Below, in pieces: positions 1-8,683 of a stretch of 64,000 nt of DNA. The DNA is taken from assembly GCA_002205965.3 (NCBI GenBank), contig NADL03000483.1, positions 186,001 through 250,000 of the forward strand. Direction: 5' to 3'. The translations under genes and the position numbers were made by a program. The notes below the pieces were generated by a model. It ran no database searches and was not told where the DNA came from. It saw nothing but the letters and a program-made list of their open reading frames with translations. Positions within the stretch are counted from its first letter, which is position 1. Each line of letters opens with the position of its first letter. Source of the stretch: Kappaphycus alvarezii. Taxonomy: Eukaryota; Rhodophyta; Florideophyceae; Gigartinales; Solieriaceae.

Positions 1-117
1 AAGGATTGAACCAATATTTTTGGCATCACATAAGGCCTCCAACATAATACGCCACAACCGATTGTCTGGTCTTTCATCAAGGGGAGGGACGTTCTTTTTC
101 TCGTCTTGCTGACCCAT
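1..117 (-). CDS. N-terminus of an unidentified protein, cut by window edge
   Basis: Reading the minus strand from an ATG at 117-115 gives 39 open codons running off the left edge. The start lies in a good eukaryotic context (AACCATGG). The peptide begins MGQQDEKKNVPPLDERPDNR and continues with a helical stretch ending AKNIGSIL. I recognise no family; a hydrophilic start of this kind occurs in host proteins and in retrotransposon Gag proteins alike. Confidence is limited because only 39 residues are visible. Confidence 0.35.
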   Translation of the reverse strand, partial: MGQQDEKKNVPPLDERPDNRLWRIMLEALCDAKNIGSIL

Positions 118-938
118 GGTTAGTAGGATTCAGATAAGGGAATTGTGTTGATAATGGAGAGTAATTAGGGCAAACTGCAAGGAGGAGGAATAATGGTAGA
201 AGTAATGAACGATAGCCACAGGATTATCAATGACCTGGGACCATACCCTTACAAGCGGAATGGATTGTAAAACTTGTTTCGATTGTTCTCTTTTCTTGGT
301 TGTCTCCTCTCCACTTTAGTTTCTGCTACGATTGAGGATTAAATACTGTTGTAGTAAACAAAAGCCATAGTTCTAAGCCTATAGTGAGCAAAACTGTACT
401 GCTGTGAAGAGCTCCACGCATATATCTGAAGTTGAAGTGCCAACCTCAAATAAAATCACACACAGCTAAGCAGAGAAGGATACATCTTTATTTTGTTCGC
501 AGCAAATGCAGAGAACCATACATATTTTTCTGCAATGCTCTAGTTTGCCATGCTAACAAGGTTTTATGGACGTCAAATCATTACCGTACGCAGATGTTTA
601 CGTGTGAGCCTTCAGAACTCAAGCTCTACGCATATGCATAGTTCAAATCATGACTTCAAAATCATGAAGGTAATTCGTGAACGATTAATTGAATTGTTCG
701 ACGATATGAACTCGTATTCTACTCGGAGATATGAAATCCGACATGCAATACACACTACAAAAGTCTTCTACTGGGTGATTATGACCATTTATTTTTACTC
801 GGTTGTAGTATTTACTGCTTAAAAATAGCCTAGCCTGCTAGCAATGTTTACTGGGTTTCAAAACCGTCGGATAATTCTATCTTTCCGTGGTAAATTTTGC
901 TCATTAATCACGTCAAAAATTGATCCATCTCTCTTCCA
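118..938. other. No recognisable gene
   Basis: Moderately AT-rich sequence. Reading frames of 69 and 90 codons are present on the plus strand but resemble no family. I see no RNA gene or repeat here. Confidence 0.5.
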
Positions 939-1304
939 CTAATAATAGCCTACAATGGTGTTTGTTCGCAGTTGACTATGTATAGTCTCACGTCTTGTAT
1001 TCGCACTAACCTCAGGAAAGCAGGTCACCATCAAATGGGCTATTCGCCCTTTGCTCACCACAATCTGCTTGTCTTCAGTCTGTTCAATGACTGCGGCCTG
1101 TGTGGGATCTGTAATGTGGTTACCTAGTGAGTGTCGCTGGTTGCGTGCACTGAGTTGGGGCGCTTGTTCTAGGATATCATTGTTGATGAATATTTGTCTT
1201 GAGATCAGTGTTGCGTGTCTATAAGCTATGTTCTGGATTACATGACTCACTGGCATATTTACCAAGTTAGTTATAAGGGAGTAACGAAATTTTGAATCGA
1301 ACAT
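939..1304 (-). CDS. Unidentified 121-codon reading frame
   Basis: Open frame on the minus strand, 121 codons, with balanced amino-acid content (for example APQLSARNQRHSLGNHITD and VVSKGRIAHLMVTCFPEV) that looks more protein-like than surrounding random frames. A second minus-strand frame at 1350-1592 ends in CNRMFEK and could be an upstream piece of the same decayed or spliced gene. No domain is recognisable and no promoter is evident. It may be a pseudogene fragment of a mobile element. Confidence 0.2.
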   Translation of the reverse strand: MFDSKFRYSLITNLVNMPVSHVIQNIAYRHATLISRQIFINNDILEQAPQLSARNQRHSLGNHITDPTQAAVIEQTEDKQIVVSKGRIAHLMVTCFPEVSANTRRETIHSQLRTNTIVGYY

Positions 1305-1886
1305 TTAAATTCATCCACCGTCATTAAACCTAAGAATGTACTCTGTAATTTATTTTTCAAACATTCTATTGCAGGTGGTTACCACACTTAAGTGTGTATT
1401 AAACCATGTAACGTATTCAGGCAGGTGTAGCTTAAACAATAGAAGTGTATAGTTATATGGTACAGTAATTGTAAGGTATACCTTGAGGCCATTAGAAAAA
1501 ATACACCTCAAACACAGTACCAACTTAAGAATAAAAATGGACAACTTGTTCTTCAAATCACTCAGACTTAAGAGCAAGTGTAATATTGCCACCGGATACC
1601 GTGGTCGTTTTGTTATTTAGTGCCATTATGGCATTGTTGTTGGAACACCATCGGATTTCGGCCACGCAGGGCAATGGTTTTTAGTGCTGTCACCCCACTG
1701 TTATGCCAATATGGCAGTAGTGGACGCAAAGTGTACACGTATATGTAACTTTGCTACAAAACCTTAGTTTGTTTTATTGGGTAGTGTGATACATAGCTGA
1801 TGTATAGTAGTATTTCAATAGTTTCTAGAGGTTTTATCCAGGTGTAACAACCAAGGTTTCCTCTAGCAAGTAGTAGTGTATTTGTC

Positions 1887-1894
1887 TATAAAAG
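1887..1894 (+). promoter_or_regulatory. TATA-box-like element
   Basis: TATAAAAG followed by GGGAAG. It lies about 460 bp before the Ty3 insertion in sequence without a recognisable gene. It may be the core promoter of a lost gene or of another LTR. Confidence 0.3.
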
Positions 1895-2271
1895 GGGAAG
1901 TTTCGGCCAAGGAGTCCAAACTTTCCAAAGCATCTATTGACATCCAGACACTGAACGCCCCCACCAGCACTCCAGCTTGCCCATCCAGGTAGCCGCTGCT
2001 TGTTTCAGCCGGGTAGTCTACAGGGTTGACCTACACACAGGTCTCCCACTGGGTGTCAGTGTAGCCGGTCGACTTGTTTTTTTGCTAATTTCCTACAGCA
2101 AGACTACTAGAGAGCCATACCAGACAAGGCCATATTTGCTTCCCTACCAGCGTGTACACTGCTATTTCTCGCTGCCATATCAGGCAGTCCATTTCTATTT
2201 CCGTTGACATACCCTAGCAATACAAAAACCAATCTAGCAACAGTGTGGCGTTTTTAGTCCGTTTTCAATAT

Positions 2272-2356
2272 TCAGGTAGTCAATTTTATAACTGGCTCTA
2301 TATTGAACCAAACATCGTGGACAAAAAAGGAAGGAACTGCATCACACCAGGCCTCC
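2272..2356 (-). pseudogene. PIF/Harbinger-type transposase remnant, distal part (split by Ty3 insertion)
   Basis: Minus-strand translation up to the LTR boundary gives WCDAVPSFFVHDVWFN and ends in a TGA at 2274-2272. It continues in frame from the minus-strand piece at 10162-10529 once the Ty3 element and one copy of its CCTCC target duplication are removed. Across the join the peptide reads ...IATIAVEA then WCDAVP..., which resembles the HARBI1-like pattern of a conserved E-A-x-x-D block followed by a W-x-H-x-F segment. The rest of the transposase C-terminus is not recognisable. The gene was evidently dead or was killed by the insertion. Confidence 0.5.
2352..2356. repeat. Target-site duplication CCTCC (left copy)
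   Basis: Five bases immediately outside the 5' LTR, matched by CCTCC at 10162-10166 immediately outside the 3' LTR. Confidence 0.9.
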
Positions 2357-2450
2357 TGTTGTGGCTCACAGTGGCCGGTGTCCTGTGGCCACAAATTATG
2401 GTCCCGAGAGCCATGTACAGTACCGTACATGGCCACAAATTCGGGATACG

Positions 2451-2480
2451 AGAGCCATGTACAGTACTGTGCATGGCTCT
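2451..2480. promoter_or_regulatory. 30-nt near-perfect palindrome in LTR U3
   Basis: AGAGCCATGTACAGT followed directly by ACTGTGCATGGCTCT; 14 of 15 base pairs match. A shorter related palindrome (CCATGTACAGTACCGTACATGG) lies just upstream at 2411-2432. Both are 140-210 bp upstream of the LTR TATA box and carry the same TACAGTAC core seen upstream of several host genes in this window. Confidence 0.7.
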
Positions 2481-2619
2481 GAGCCACAAATGGCGTGTAC
2501 TGCACAACAGTACAGTAGAGGCGCCTCAAAACAGGCGAATAGGGGGGTCTAAGGGCTACTTTTTATGTTTTGCTAGGAATTTAGTAGCAATTTGTGCGTT
2601 TTAGTAATTTGCGAATCTC

Positions 2620-2627
2620 TATATAAA
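2620..2627 (+). promoter_or_regulatory. TATA box of 5' LTR
   Basis: TATATAAA followed by GGC. Transcription would start near 2650, making 2357 to about 2650 the U3 segment. The identical site in the 3' LTR is at 8947-8954. Confidence 0.6.
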
Positions 2628-2801
2628 GGCTGGTCGACCGGGGTGTGAGCCTCGACCGACAAGAACAAGCCAGTACCACATCCAAAACCTCCACACTCCA
2701 AAAATCCCCACACCCAAAACCTCCACATCCAAAACCTCCACACTCCAAAAACCCCACTCCAAAACGTTGCCGTCCGACTCCTTGTTGTCCTCTAGGCAGT
2801 G

Positions 2802-2931
2802 GTGTCCCTTGTCTCCTTGGACTTACGGTGTGCATACCGAAGTTCAAGGGGGCAATACCCATTATACTGCAGGTGTCCCTTGTCTCTTTGGACTTTCGGT
2901 GCTTAGCTCGAAGTTCAAGGGGGCAATACCC
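2802..2931 (+). repeat. Two-copy 71-bp direct repeat inside the LTR
   Basis: The unit begins GTGTCCCTTGTCTC and ends GGGGGCAATACCC. Copy one starts at 2802 and copy two at 2873. The copies differ by several substitutions, mostly in the middle. The same pair occurs in the 3' LTR starting at 9129 and 9200. Confidence 0.7.
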
Positions 2932-2938
2932 TCAGTGA

Positions 2939-3626
2939 CTGCTATACTCTAAAAACCTTCCTGGAACTTCGAGGAATGGTTGGAGGGTTAAGGAAGCCAC
3001 TACGCACCCCGAAGGATCATCAAAGGTATCAGGAACTCCGTCGGAGGGAAGAAAGGGAAGGCCTCGTCAACAGATCTACCGAGGGGAGAGCTCTGCCATC
3101 ACAGCTTACCCTAGGCATCCCCTTATTGACGACGAGGCCGAGGAGGGGTCCGAAGAATCCGAACAGGTCTCCATCCGGACGGGTCTCCTTCCCAAGCCTC
3201 TAGCTACTCAAGACAACCCCCTCGCTCTGCACAGCCTTCGTCCCGTCCGTCGCACCGTACAACCGCCCTTGGGTCCTCTTCCGTGGCTACTTCCTCCCGG
3301 GCCCAGGCCCGCATTGACCTGTCTGTACCACAGCTTTTAAAGTCGCAACGGACAGGGAGAGAAGGGAGAGGAATAAGAAAGGCAAAAAGCCTAAGTTTCA
3401 CTGTCGCATCTGCGACATCGAGTTCGTCAGTTCCGGACAAAAAGCTGTGCACGAGGCTGGTGGGAGGCACCAAAGGGCAGAACAAAGGTTAAGGGAAAGC
3501 AAGGATCCTCCGCGGTGTACTGATTGCGACATTACCTTCGCCCAGGAGATCGACCTAGAGACTCATCTGCGCAGTAACAAGCACCGTAGGAGAGCTTCCT
3601 TTCTCGGCGAGAAGAGACGTAATTAG
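2939..3626 (+). pseudogene. LTR-borne reading frame ending in two C2H2 zinc fingers (5' LTR copy)
   Basis: From 3318 to the TAG at 3624-3626 one frame stays open for 102 codons. It contains a basic stretch (RERRERNKKGKK) and then two fingers of identical spacing, CX2CX12HX5H. Finger one starts CRICDIEF at 3402; finger two starts CTDCDITF and ends HLRSNKH. This spacing with a terminal xKH resembles U1/zf-met-type fingers, which often bind RNA or double-stranded nucleic acid. Upstream, a different frame gives an acidic, Ser/Pro-rich stretch (DDEAEEGSEESEQ, then SQASSYSRQPPRSAQ) that looks like the N-terminal part. The two are out of frame at an A-run near 3384-3388 (five A here, four in the other LTR). 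This copy also lacks one G near 3175. No ATG in the finger frame. The region lies in the presumed long R segment, ahead of gag-pol. Known for finger spacing; function inferred only. Confidence 0.6.
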
Positions 3627-3640
3627 AGTATTTTATTGAA

Positions 3641-3763
3641 CTAAAAAAACAACAGAAAAAAAAAGAAAACAAAAGAAAAAAAAAAGAAAACGAAAAAAAA
3701 AAAGAAAAAAAAAAAAAGAAAACAAACAAAAAAAAAAGAAAACAAACAAACAAAATAAAATTA
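3641..3763 (+). repeat. A-rich low-complexity tract with AATAAA signal
   Basis: Runs of A interrupted by single G or C, ending CAAAATAAAATTAG. AATAAA at 3754-3759 is a candidate polyadenylation signal about 75 bp before the LTR end. Run lengths differ between the two LTRs. Confidence 0.6.
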
Positions 3764-3834
3764 GAAGCCCTCAAATAGAGGTGCGAAAGAAAAACAGAAC
3801 CCCTTCCAGTGCTTAACAGAAAAATAGCACTATT

Positions 3835-6800
3835 ATGGTACTCTTGTGGAGGGGGGTTAATTCCCCTTCCGATTCGAGCTCAACTGGTGACAGTATCTTA
3901 GTCTTTAATGGAAGCGACGATGTTCGCAGGTTCTTTTTCTATTTTGAGAATGTGGTTATGGCTGGTAAGGAAGAAGACGAAAAAGCAATGAAACTGCTTG
4001 CCCACTTGGATGGTGCTGCATTCGACTTTTACTACGACTCCTTTGCCAAAGACGGTTCACTCACGGAGGAGGCAAAGAACTATAAAATAGTAAAACAAAG
4101 GATCATTTCAAACTTTGCGGCTCCAGAGGAACCTCAAGATGTCATCCGGCAAGCCCTAGAAGCAGGTTTTGCTATTGATGATATCCCCGGATCGCTGAAA
4201 ATCATCGATAAGCTGTACGAAAAAGCGGGCTTTGATGACCGGGCGAAATTTGGGCTGTTAAGGTCGGCCGCTTGTAACCATAGTGAGTTGGCACAATTCC
4301 TCGCCTTTAGGGGCCCGACAGACTACGCGGGGATAGTGCAGGCTTTAAAAGATTTCTGGTTCAATCACCTGTCTTTCATCGGTTCCGCTTCCTCTCGACC
4401 CCAACAAGTTTCTCCTGCGAAACTCATGGTACGCCCGGATGCCCGTACCAGGAATATCGAAGACAAAGTCGACGCCTTGGCCGAAGATCTGTCAAGACTC
4501 ACTTTGCTCATCAAAAAACAGAAAGATAACAATCGTGGCATCGTGGGCCCAGCAGGCGGACAACAGGCGGGGGAACGTCTTTGTTCCTACTGCAGGGAAC
4601 CAGGACATGGTGCGAGCCGTTGTCCGAAAAATCCCGAGAGAGATATCCGTTGCTCCCTGTGCCATAAACTAGGCCATTCGGAAGCTACCTGCTGGACCAA
4701 GGTAAGGAAAGCGGTCGGCTTTTCAGACAACAAAGGTGTTAAAGAAAATACCGAAGAAAAAGTTGCCGTAATGAAGGAGGAAAAGGCTCCTGTTGAAGCT
4801 GTGAATGCTACCAAAAGGCTAGCTGACGGGCAAGCCGTAAGAAAACAGGCACGTCAAGAAGATCGTACCGGAATTCCAATCCCAAGGCTTCTCAATCATC
4901 CCCCTGTCATCCAGAATGCCCCTCAAAAAGAACCAGATCTAAACTTGCGAAATAAGAAGAAAGGAAAAGTCACCAGTAGGTCGAAAAGGGCTGCTGTTCG
5001 CCAGTTGCAGGAGTATGTAAGCCGCTATGATGTGCTTGCGGAACTTTCAAATGCTAGCTGTGGACTTACTTTCGGGCAACTCCTACGCGGAGAGGCGGAC
5101 GAAGCAAAGAAGGTTATTCGCCGTCTTATCGGAAAACCTACAGGCGCGAGAGCCTCAATGATTACACAGATAGAACATCTGAAAAGAGATGAAACCCCAG
5201 ACAGGCTCCTCCGGTTGGCCAAACTACGAGTGTATGGCACGGAGGCTTGGGCCTTACTGGACTCGGGAGCTGTCCCGGACGTAATGTCAAAAGAGTTCTC
5301 GGAACGCCTATGCCTTTCTCCAGAGGAAACTACTCGCACTATAACGGTGGCTAATGGAGTCGTCGCTGGATGCGTTGGTTCCATGTCAAAGGTTCCGACA
5401 TCTTTTGAGGACCTTACGGTACAATTAGAGTACCTCGTGGTGGAAAATACCCCCTTTGACATCATTATTGGGAGGCCTACCTTAAAATCACTAAAGGCTC
5501 TTATGGACTTCGACACGGACTCGGTTGTAATACGCGTAGATGAAAAGGAGGTTTTAGTCCCGTTGGAGCCCGACTTCCGTGCCACAGAAAGAAAGATCAT
5601 GCAGGGGAAAGGAGACAAGACCCCGAGCGAAGACTTTACTTCCGATTCGGATTTATTCACGAACGCCTCTGATACGGAAGATGAACTGGTGGTGGCAGTC
5701 GTTAGGGATGGAGACTATGAAGATATCCCAATTAATATGCAACCTGGGGAGTCGGGAGCAATATCCGTAGACGACAGTCAGACAGAGGAGCTACTCGGTG
5801 CACTACGAGCTCGTCTTGCGCACCTTCCAAAAAGTATTCAGAGAGATATAAGTGCCTTACGGGAGACGGGGGTAGTTGCGTGGAACATGAATGAGTTGCG
5901 TCCGGCTTCCGTCCCTATAACCCACGGATTTGAGCTAAAAGACAAAACCCCAATCTACCATCGGGCACGTCGGATGGCCCCAAAACACTACGACGTAGTA
6001 AGAACTGAGATTGATAACATGCTCAGGGCTGGAATAATTACACCTGCAGCATCTGAATGGTCATTTCCGGTGGTCATTGCCCAAAAGAAGGACGGAAAGC
6101 CTCGTTTTTGTGTCGATTATCGCACCCTCAACAGACAAATGAAGGCTGACAGATGGCCTTTACCCCGGATAGAGGAAATATTTGATGAGCTGGGGGGAGG
6201 TTCGGTCTTTACCACACTAGACCTGTTCGCCGGCTATTGGCAAGTTCGCATGAGCGAAAACTGTAAGGAGATGACTACATTTGTTTGTCGCTACGGAACC
6301 TTTAAATTTGAAGTAATGCCGTTCGGACTAATGAACGCCCCATCAACGTTCCAGCGAATGATGGACAAGGTCTTACGAGACATCCCGTTCGCACGTGTCT
6401 ATCTGGACGACGTAGTAGTCTTTTCATCTGACTTGCATGAACATGTGGAGCACTTGAGGGAAGTATTTCAGGCCATAGCGGCTGCGGGTCTGAAATTGAA
6501 AATAACCAAATGCAGTTTCGCGATGCCTTCAGTGAAACTCCTTGGCCATAAGGTGGATTCAAGTGGCGTAAGTGTCGATGAAAGAAAAGTAGTGGCTATA
6601 AAAAAAGCACCAGTCCCAAAATCAACAACGGAACTACGTAGTTTTCTGGGTTTGGCAGGTTACTATCGGCGGTTCATTAAAGGATTTGCCGACATCTCAG
6701 CCGCCTTACATGCTGGGACTTCGGGGAATAGAAGATTCGAATGGACGGAAGAAATGACGTCTGCTTTCGAGGAGCTGAAGGAAAAACTTACTTCGCCACC

Positions 6801-8493
6801 TGTGCTTGCCTACCCCGACTTCTCAGCTCCATTTGTCGTTGAGACGGATGCATCGAAAGTCGCCATCGGGGCTGTTCTAGCACAAAAGAAAGAAGATGGA
6901 AAGGTACACCCGATCCAATATGCGAGCCGTACTATGAATTCATCTGAACGAAATTACAGTGCTAGCGAAAGAGAAGCTTTGGCCGTAATTTTTGCCTTGC
7001 GCAAGTTTCGCGTTTACCTATTATCGTCAGACCCCTTCCGGCTAATCACCGATCACCAAGCTCTCCGGAATGCGTTCAAAAGGAAAGATGTCCACGGAAG
7101 GTTAGCGCGCTGGCTCGATTTTCTAGCCGAATATGATTTCACGATAGAGTACCGAGCAGGGAAGGAAAATGCTCCGGCAGACTATCTCTCCCGCTTTGGT
7201 CTTCCAGAAAAACCAGGGTCAACATCGGACGAAGGGATGCTCGCCATGCTTACAGAGTCTCAGGTGACTAATCTCGATTTGGAGCCATTCTTACAGAATG
7301 TCATTAGGTATTTGAGTAAGTTTGAGATTATTGAGGACAACGAAAAACTCAAACTTTCGGTCAAAAGGGGCGCAAAAAGCTTTATATTATGGGAAGGACA
7401 GCTGTTTCGACGGACCGCGAAGGGTATCCGAGCTATTCCACACATTTCATCCCGTGTAGGGATACTTAGGATGTTCCACGACGAGATGGGACATTGGGAT
7501 GTTCGAACCACCAAGCAGTTCGTGTTGGATCGATATTGGTGGCCTGGAGTCTATAGTGACATTCACGAGTTTGTGAAGAGCTGTAGAGGATGTCAGGAGT
7601 CAAAGCCTTTGGTCCCTTACAAGACAACACTTTATGTGCCCCTGACAAATATATTCGAGACTTATTCTATCGATTTTGCCGGTCCTCTTCCCGCCAAGCA
7701 AGGATCGAAAAATCGCTACATCCTAATAGCGGTGGAGCACCTAACGGGATGGCCGTTCGCCGTCGCGGCGGAATCGACTACGGCCCATGTAGTGATAGAG
7801 TTCGTTAAGAAAGAGATTATGTTGACTTTTGGCCCGCCGGTAAGAATGATATCGGATAATGCGACTTGCTTCACGTCAGGAGCTCTGGTGGACTTCATGA
7901 AAAGAAACGGTATCTCCTGGAGAACTATCCTGGCCTACGCACCCATGTCTAATGGAAGGGCAGAGCGGATGGTGCGAACTCTGAAATCTTCAGTAAAAAA
8001 GATGGTGTTGGAACACGGGGACGCATGGGAAGATGTACTCCCCACGGTCCTGTACGGCTACCGGCGTCGGCGGCTCTCGAGTGGTTTCTCCCCGTTTGAA
8101 TTGATGTTCGGAGTACCACCCCGTCTGGTGCATACGGATGCTACGTCGACTCTTACAAACCCCACCCAAGACCATAGAGCGAACGAACTACTGGCTTGCA
8201 GGGTGTGGAGAATGAATCGAGCCATGGAACAACTAAGAGGCCAAGAACGGTTTGTGGGCGGAACAGGCATCACGTTTCAGGTGGGCGACTGGGTTTTAGT
8301 AGCGCATGGGCATTCCTTAAGTTCTACTATCAAGTGGCCTGCATTATCCTCACAGTATTATGGACCGTGCCGTATCATTAAGGCAAAGCACCCTCGTTAT
8401 GAATTAGCGTCACTTCATGGTCGCCAAACAAGGCGTCCCATTCATGCCCGCAGGCTGCAGCTTTACACAAGGCGACCCAAACATCTATGTTAA
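3835..8493 (+). CDS. Gag-Pol polyprotein of Ty3/gypsy element
   Basis: One uninterrupted frame of 1552 codons encodes the capsid and all replication enzymes. Visible in order: Gag helical region (about 15-240); two CCHC zinc knuckles starting at C250 and C273 for RNA packaging; an aspartic protease with DSGA at 476-479; reverse transcriptase from about 690, with the catalytic YLDD at 856-859; RNase H with ETDAS at 1003-1007 and a later DHQAL; an integrase zinc domain (H1215 through CRGC); the integrase catalytic triad D1280, D1341, E1377 (35 residues between the last two); and a GPY/F module near 1508. The domain order defines Ty3/gypsy. The ATG at 3835 uses the last base of the LTR, so the leader has no space between LTR and gag and the PBS is translated. 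The next in-frame Met is M42, but Gag-like sequence already starts near residue 22, which favours the first ATG. No frameshift separates gag from pol. No key residue seems missing. Confidence 0.95.
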   Translation: MVLLWRGVNSPSDSSSTGDSILVFNGSDDVRRFFFYFENVVMAGKEEDEKAMKLLAHLDGAAFDFYYDSFAKDGSLTEEAKNYKIVKQRIISNFAAPEEPQDVIRQALEAGFAIDDIPGSLKIIDKLYEKAGFDDRAKFGLLRSAACNHSELAQFLAFRGPTDYAGIVQALKDFWFNHLSFIGSASSRPQQVSPAKLMVRPDARTRNIEDKVDALAEDLSRLTLLIKKQKDNNRGIVGPAGGQQAGERLCSYCREPGHGASRCPKNPERDIRCSLCHKLGHSEATCWTKVRKAVGFSDNKGVKENTEEKVAVMKEEKAPVEAVNATKRLADGQAVRKQARQEDRTGIPIPRLLNHPPVIQNAPQKEPDLNLRNKKKGKVTSRSKRAAVRQLQEYVSRYDVLAELSNASCGLTFGQLLRGEADEAKKVIRRLIGKPTGARASMITQIEHLKRDETPDRLLRLAKLRVYGTEAWALLDSGAVPDVMSKEFSERLCLSPEETTRTITVANGVVAGCVGSMSKVPTSFEDLTVQLEYLVVENTPFDIIIGRPTLKSLKALMDFDTDSVVIRVDEKEVLVPLEPDFRATERKIMQGKGDKTPSEDFTSDSDLFTNASDTEDELVVAVVRDGDYEDIPINMQPGESGAISVDDSQTEELLGALRARLAHLPKSIQRDISALRETGVVAWNMNELRPASVPITHGFELKDKTPIYHRARRMAPKHYDVVRTEIDNMLRAGIITPAASEWSFPVVIAQKKDGKPRFCVDYRTLNRQMKADRWPLPRIEEIFDELGGGSVFTTLDLFAGYWQVRMSENCKEMTTFVCRYGTFKFEVMPFGLMNAPSTFQRMMDKVLRDIPFARVYLDDVVVFSSDLHEHVEHLREVFQAIAAAGLKLKITKCSFAMPSVKLLGHKVDSSGVSVDERKVVAIKKAPVPKSTTELRSFLGLAGYYRRFIKGFADISAALHAGTSGNRRFEWTEEMTSAFEELKEKLTSPPVLAYPDFSAPFVVETDASKVAIGAVLAQKKEDGKVHPIQYASRTMNSSERNYSASEREALAVIFALRKFRVYLLSSDPFRLITDHQALRNAFKRKDVHGRLARWLDFLAEYDFTIEYRAGKENAPADYLSRFGLPEKPGSTSDEGMLAMLTESQVTNLDLEPFLQNVIRYLSKFEIIEDNEKLKLSVKRGAKSFILWEGQLFRRTAKGIRAIPHISSRVGILRMFHDEMGHWDVRTTKQFVLDRYWWPGVYSDIHEFVKSCRGCQESKPLVPYKTTLYVPLTNIFETYSIDFAGPLPAKQGSKNRYILIAVEHLTGWPFAVAAESTTAHVVIEFVKKEIMLTFGPPVRMISDNATCFTSGALVDFMKRNGISWRTILAYAPMSNGRAERMVRTLKSSVKKMVLEHGDAWEDVLPTVLYGYRRRRLSSGFSPFELMFGVPPRLVHTDATSTLTNPTQDHRANELLACRVWRMNRAMEQLRGQERFVGGTGITFQVGDWVLVAHGHSLSSTIKWPALSSQYYGPCRIIKAKHPRYELASLHGRQTRRPIHARRLQLYTRRPKHLC
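3836..3852 (+). promoter_or_regulatory. Candidate tRNA primer-binding site
   Basis: TGGTACTCTTGTGGAGG begins at the first base after the LTR, as expected for a PBS pairing with a tRNA 3' CCA end. I cannot name the tRNA. The site overlaps the first codons of gag-pol. Confidence 0.5.
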
Positions 8494-8683
8494 GATGTTT
8501 CAGTGATTTATTTTTCTGCGTTTTGCTTTAAAAAGGAAACCACAAAAAAAAAAAAAAAAAAGTAGAAGAAGAAGAAGCAGAAAAAGAAGAAAAAATGATT
8601 TATGTAATGCTCATTTGAACTTCGATTGGTAAGAGCCCATTGGATTTCAAGCCGTCCCGTGGCCTGCTGTAGGGGGAGGATAG
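8494..8683 (+). promoter_or_regulatory. 3' internal region with polypurine tract
   Basis: About 190 bp between the gag-pol stop and the 3' LTR. It contains a long A-run and AAGAAGAAG-type purine sequence (8544-8594), and AGGGGGAGGA at 8671-8680. The latter ends three bases before the LTR and is the probable plus-strand primer. Confidence 0.7.

Larger units (their letters stand above)
2357..3835 (+). repeat. 5' LTR of Ty3/gypsy element
   Basis: 1479 bp, the partner of 8684-10161. It contains palindromes in U3, a TATA box at 2620, a CCAAAACCTCCACA-type short tandem tract (about 2677-2764), a 71-bp repeat unit at 2802 repeated at 2873, a broken zinc-finger reading frame (2939-3626), an A-rich tract and an AATAAA at 3754. 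With the TATA box near the start and the poly(A) signal near the end, R would be about 1.1 kb, which is unusually long. Confidence 0.95.

Noticed and set aside
2677..2764. Short CCAAAACCTCCACA tandem tract considered as a CRISPR-like array
   Set aside because: Units are contiguous with no unique spacers, and the sequence lies in a eukaryotic LTR.
3532..3774. 80-codon minus-strand frame rich in Phe
   Set aside because: Produced by the A-rich tract of the LTR; same for 9859-10071 in the other LTR.
5025..5660. 211-codon minus-strand frame inside gag-pol
   Set aside because: It is antisense to an intact polyprotein with clear protease motifs; product is Ser/Thr-rich without domains.
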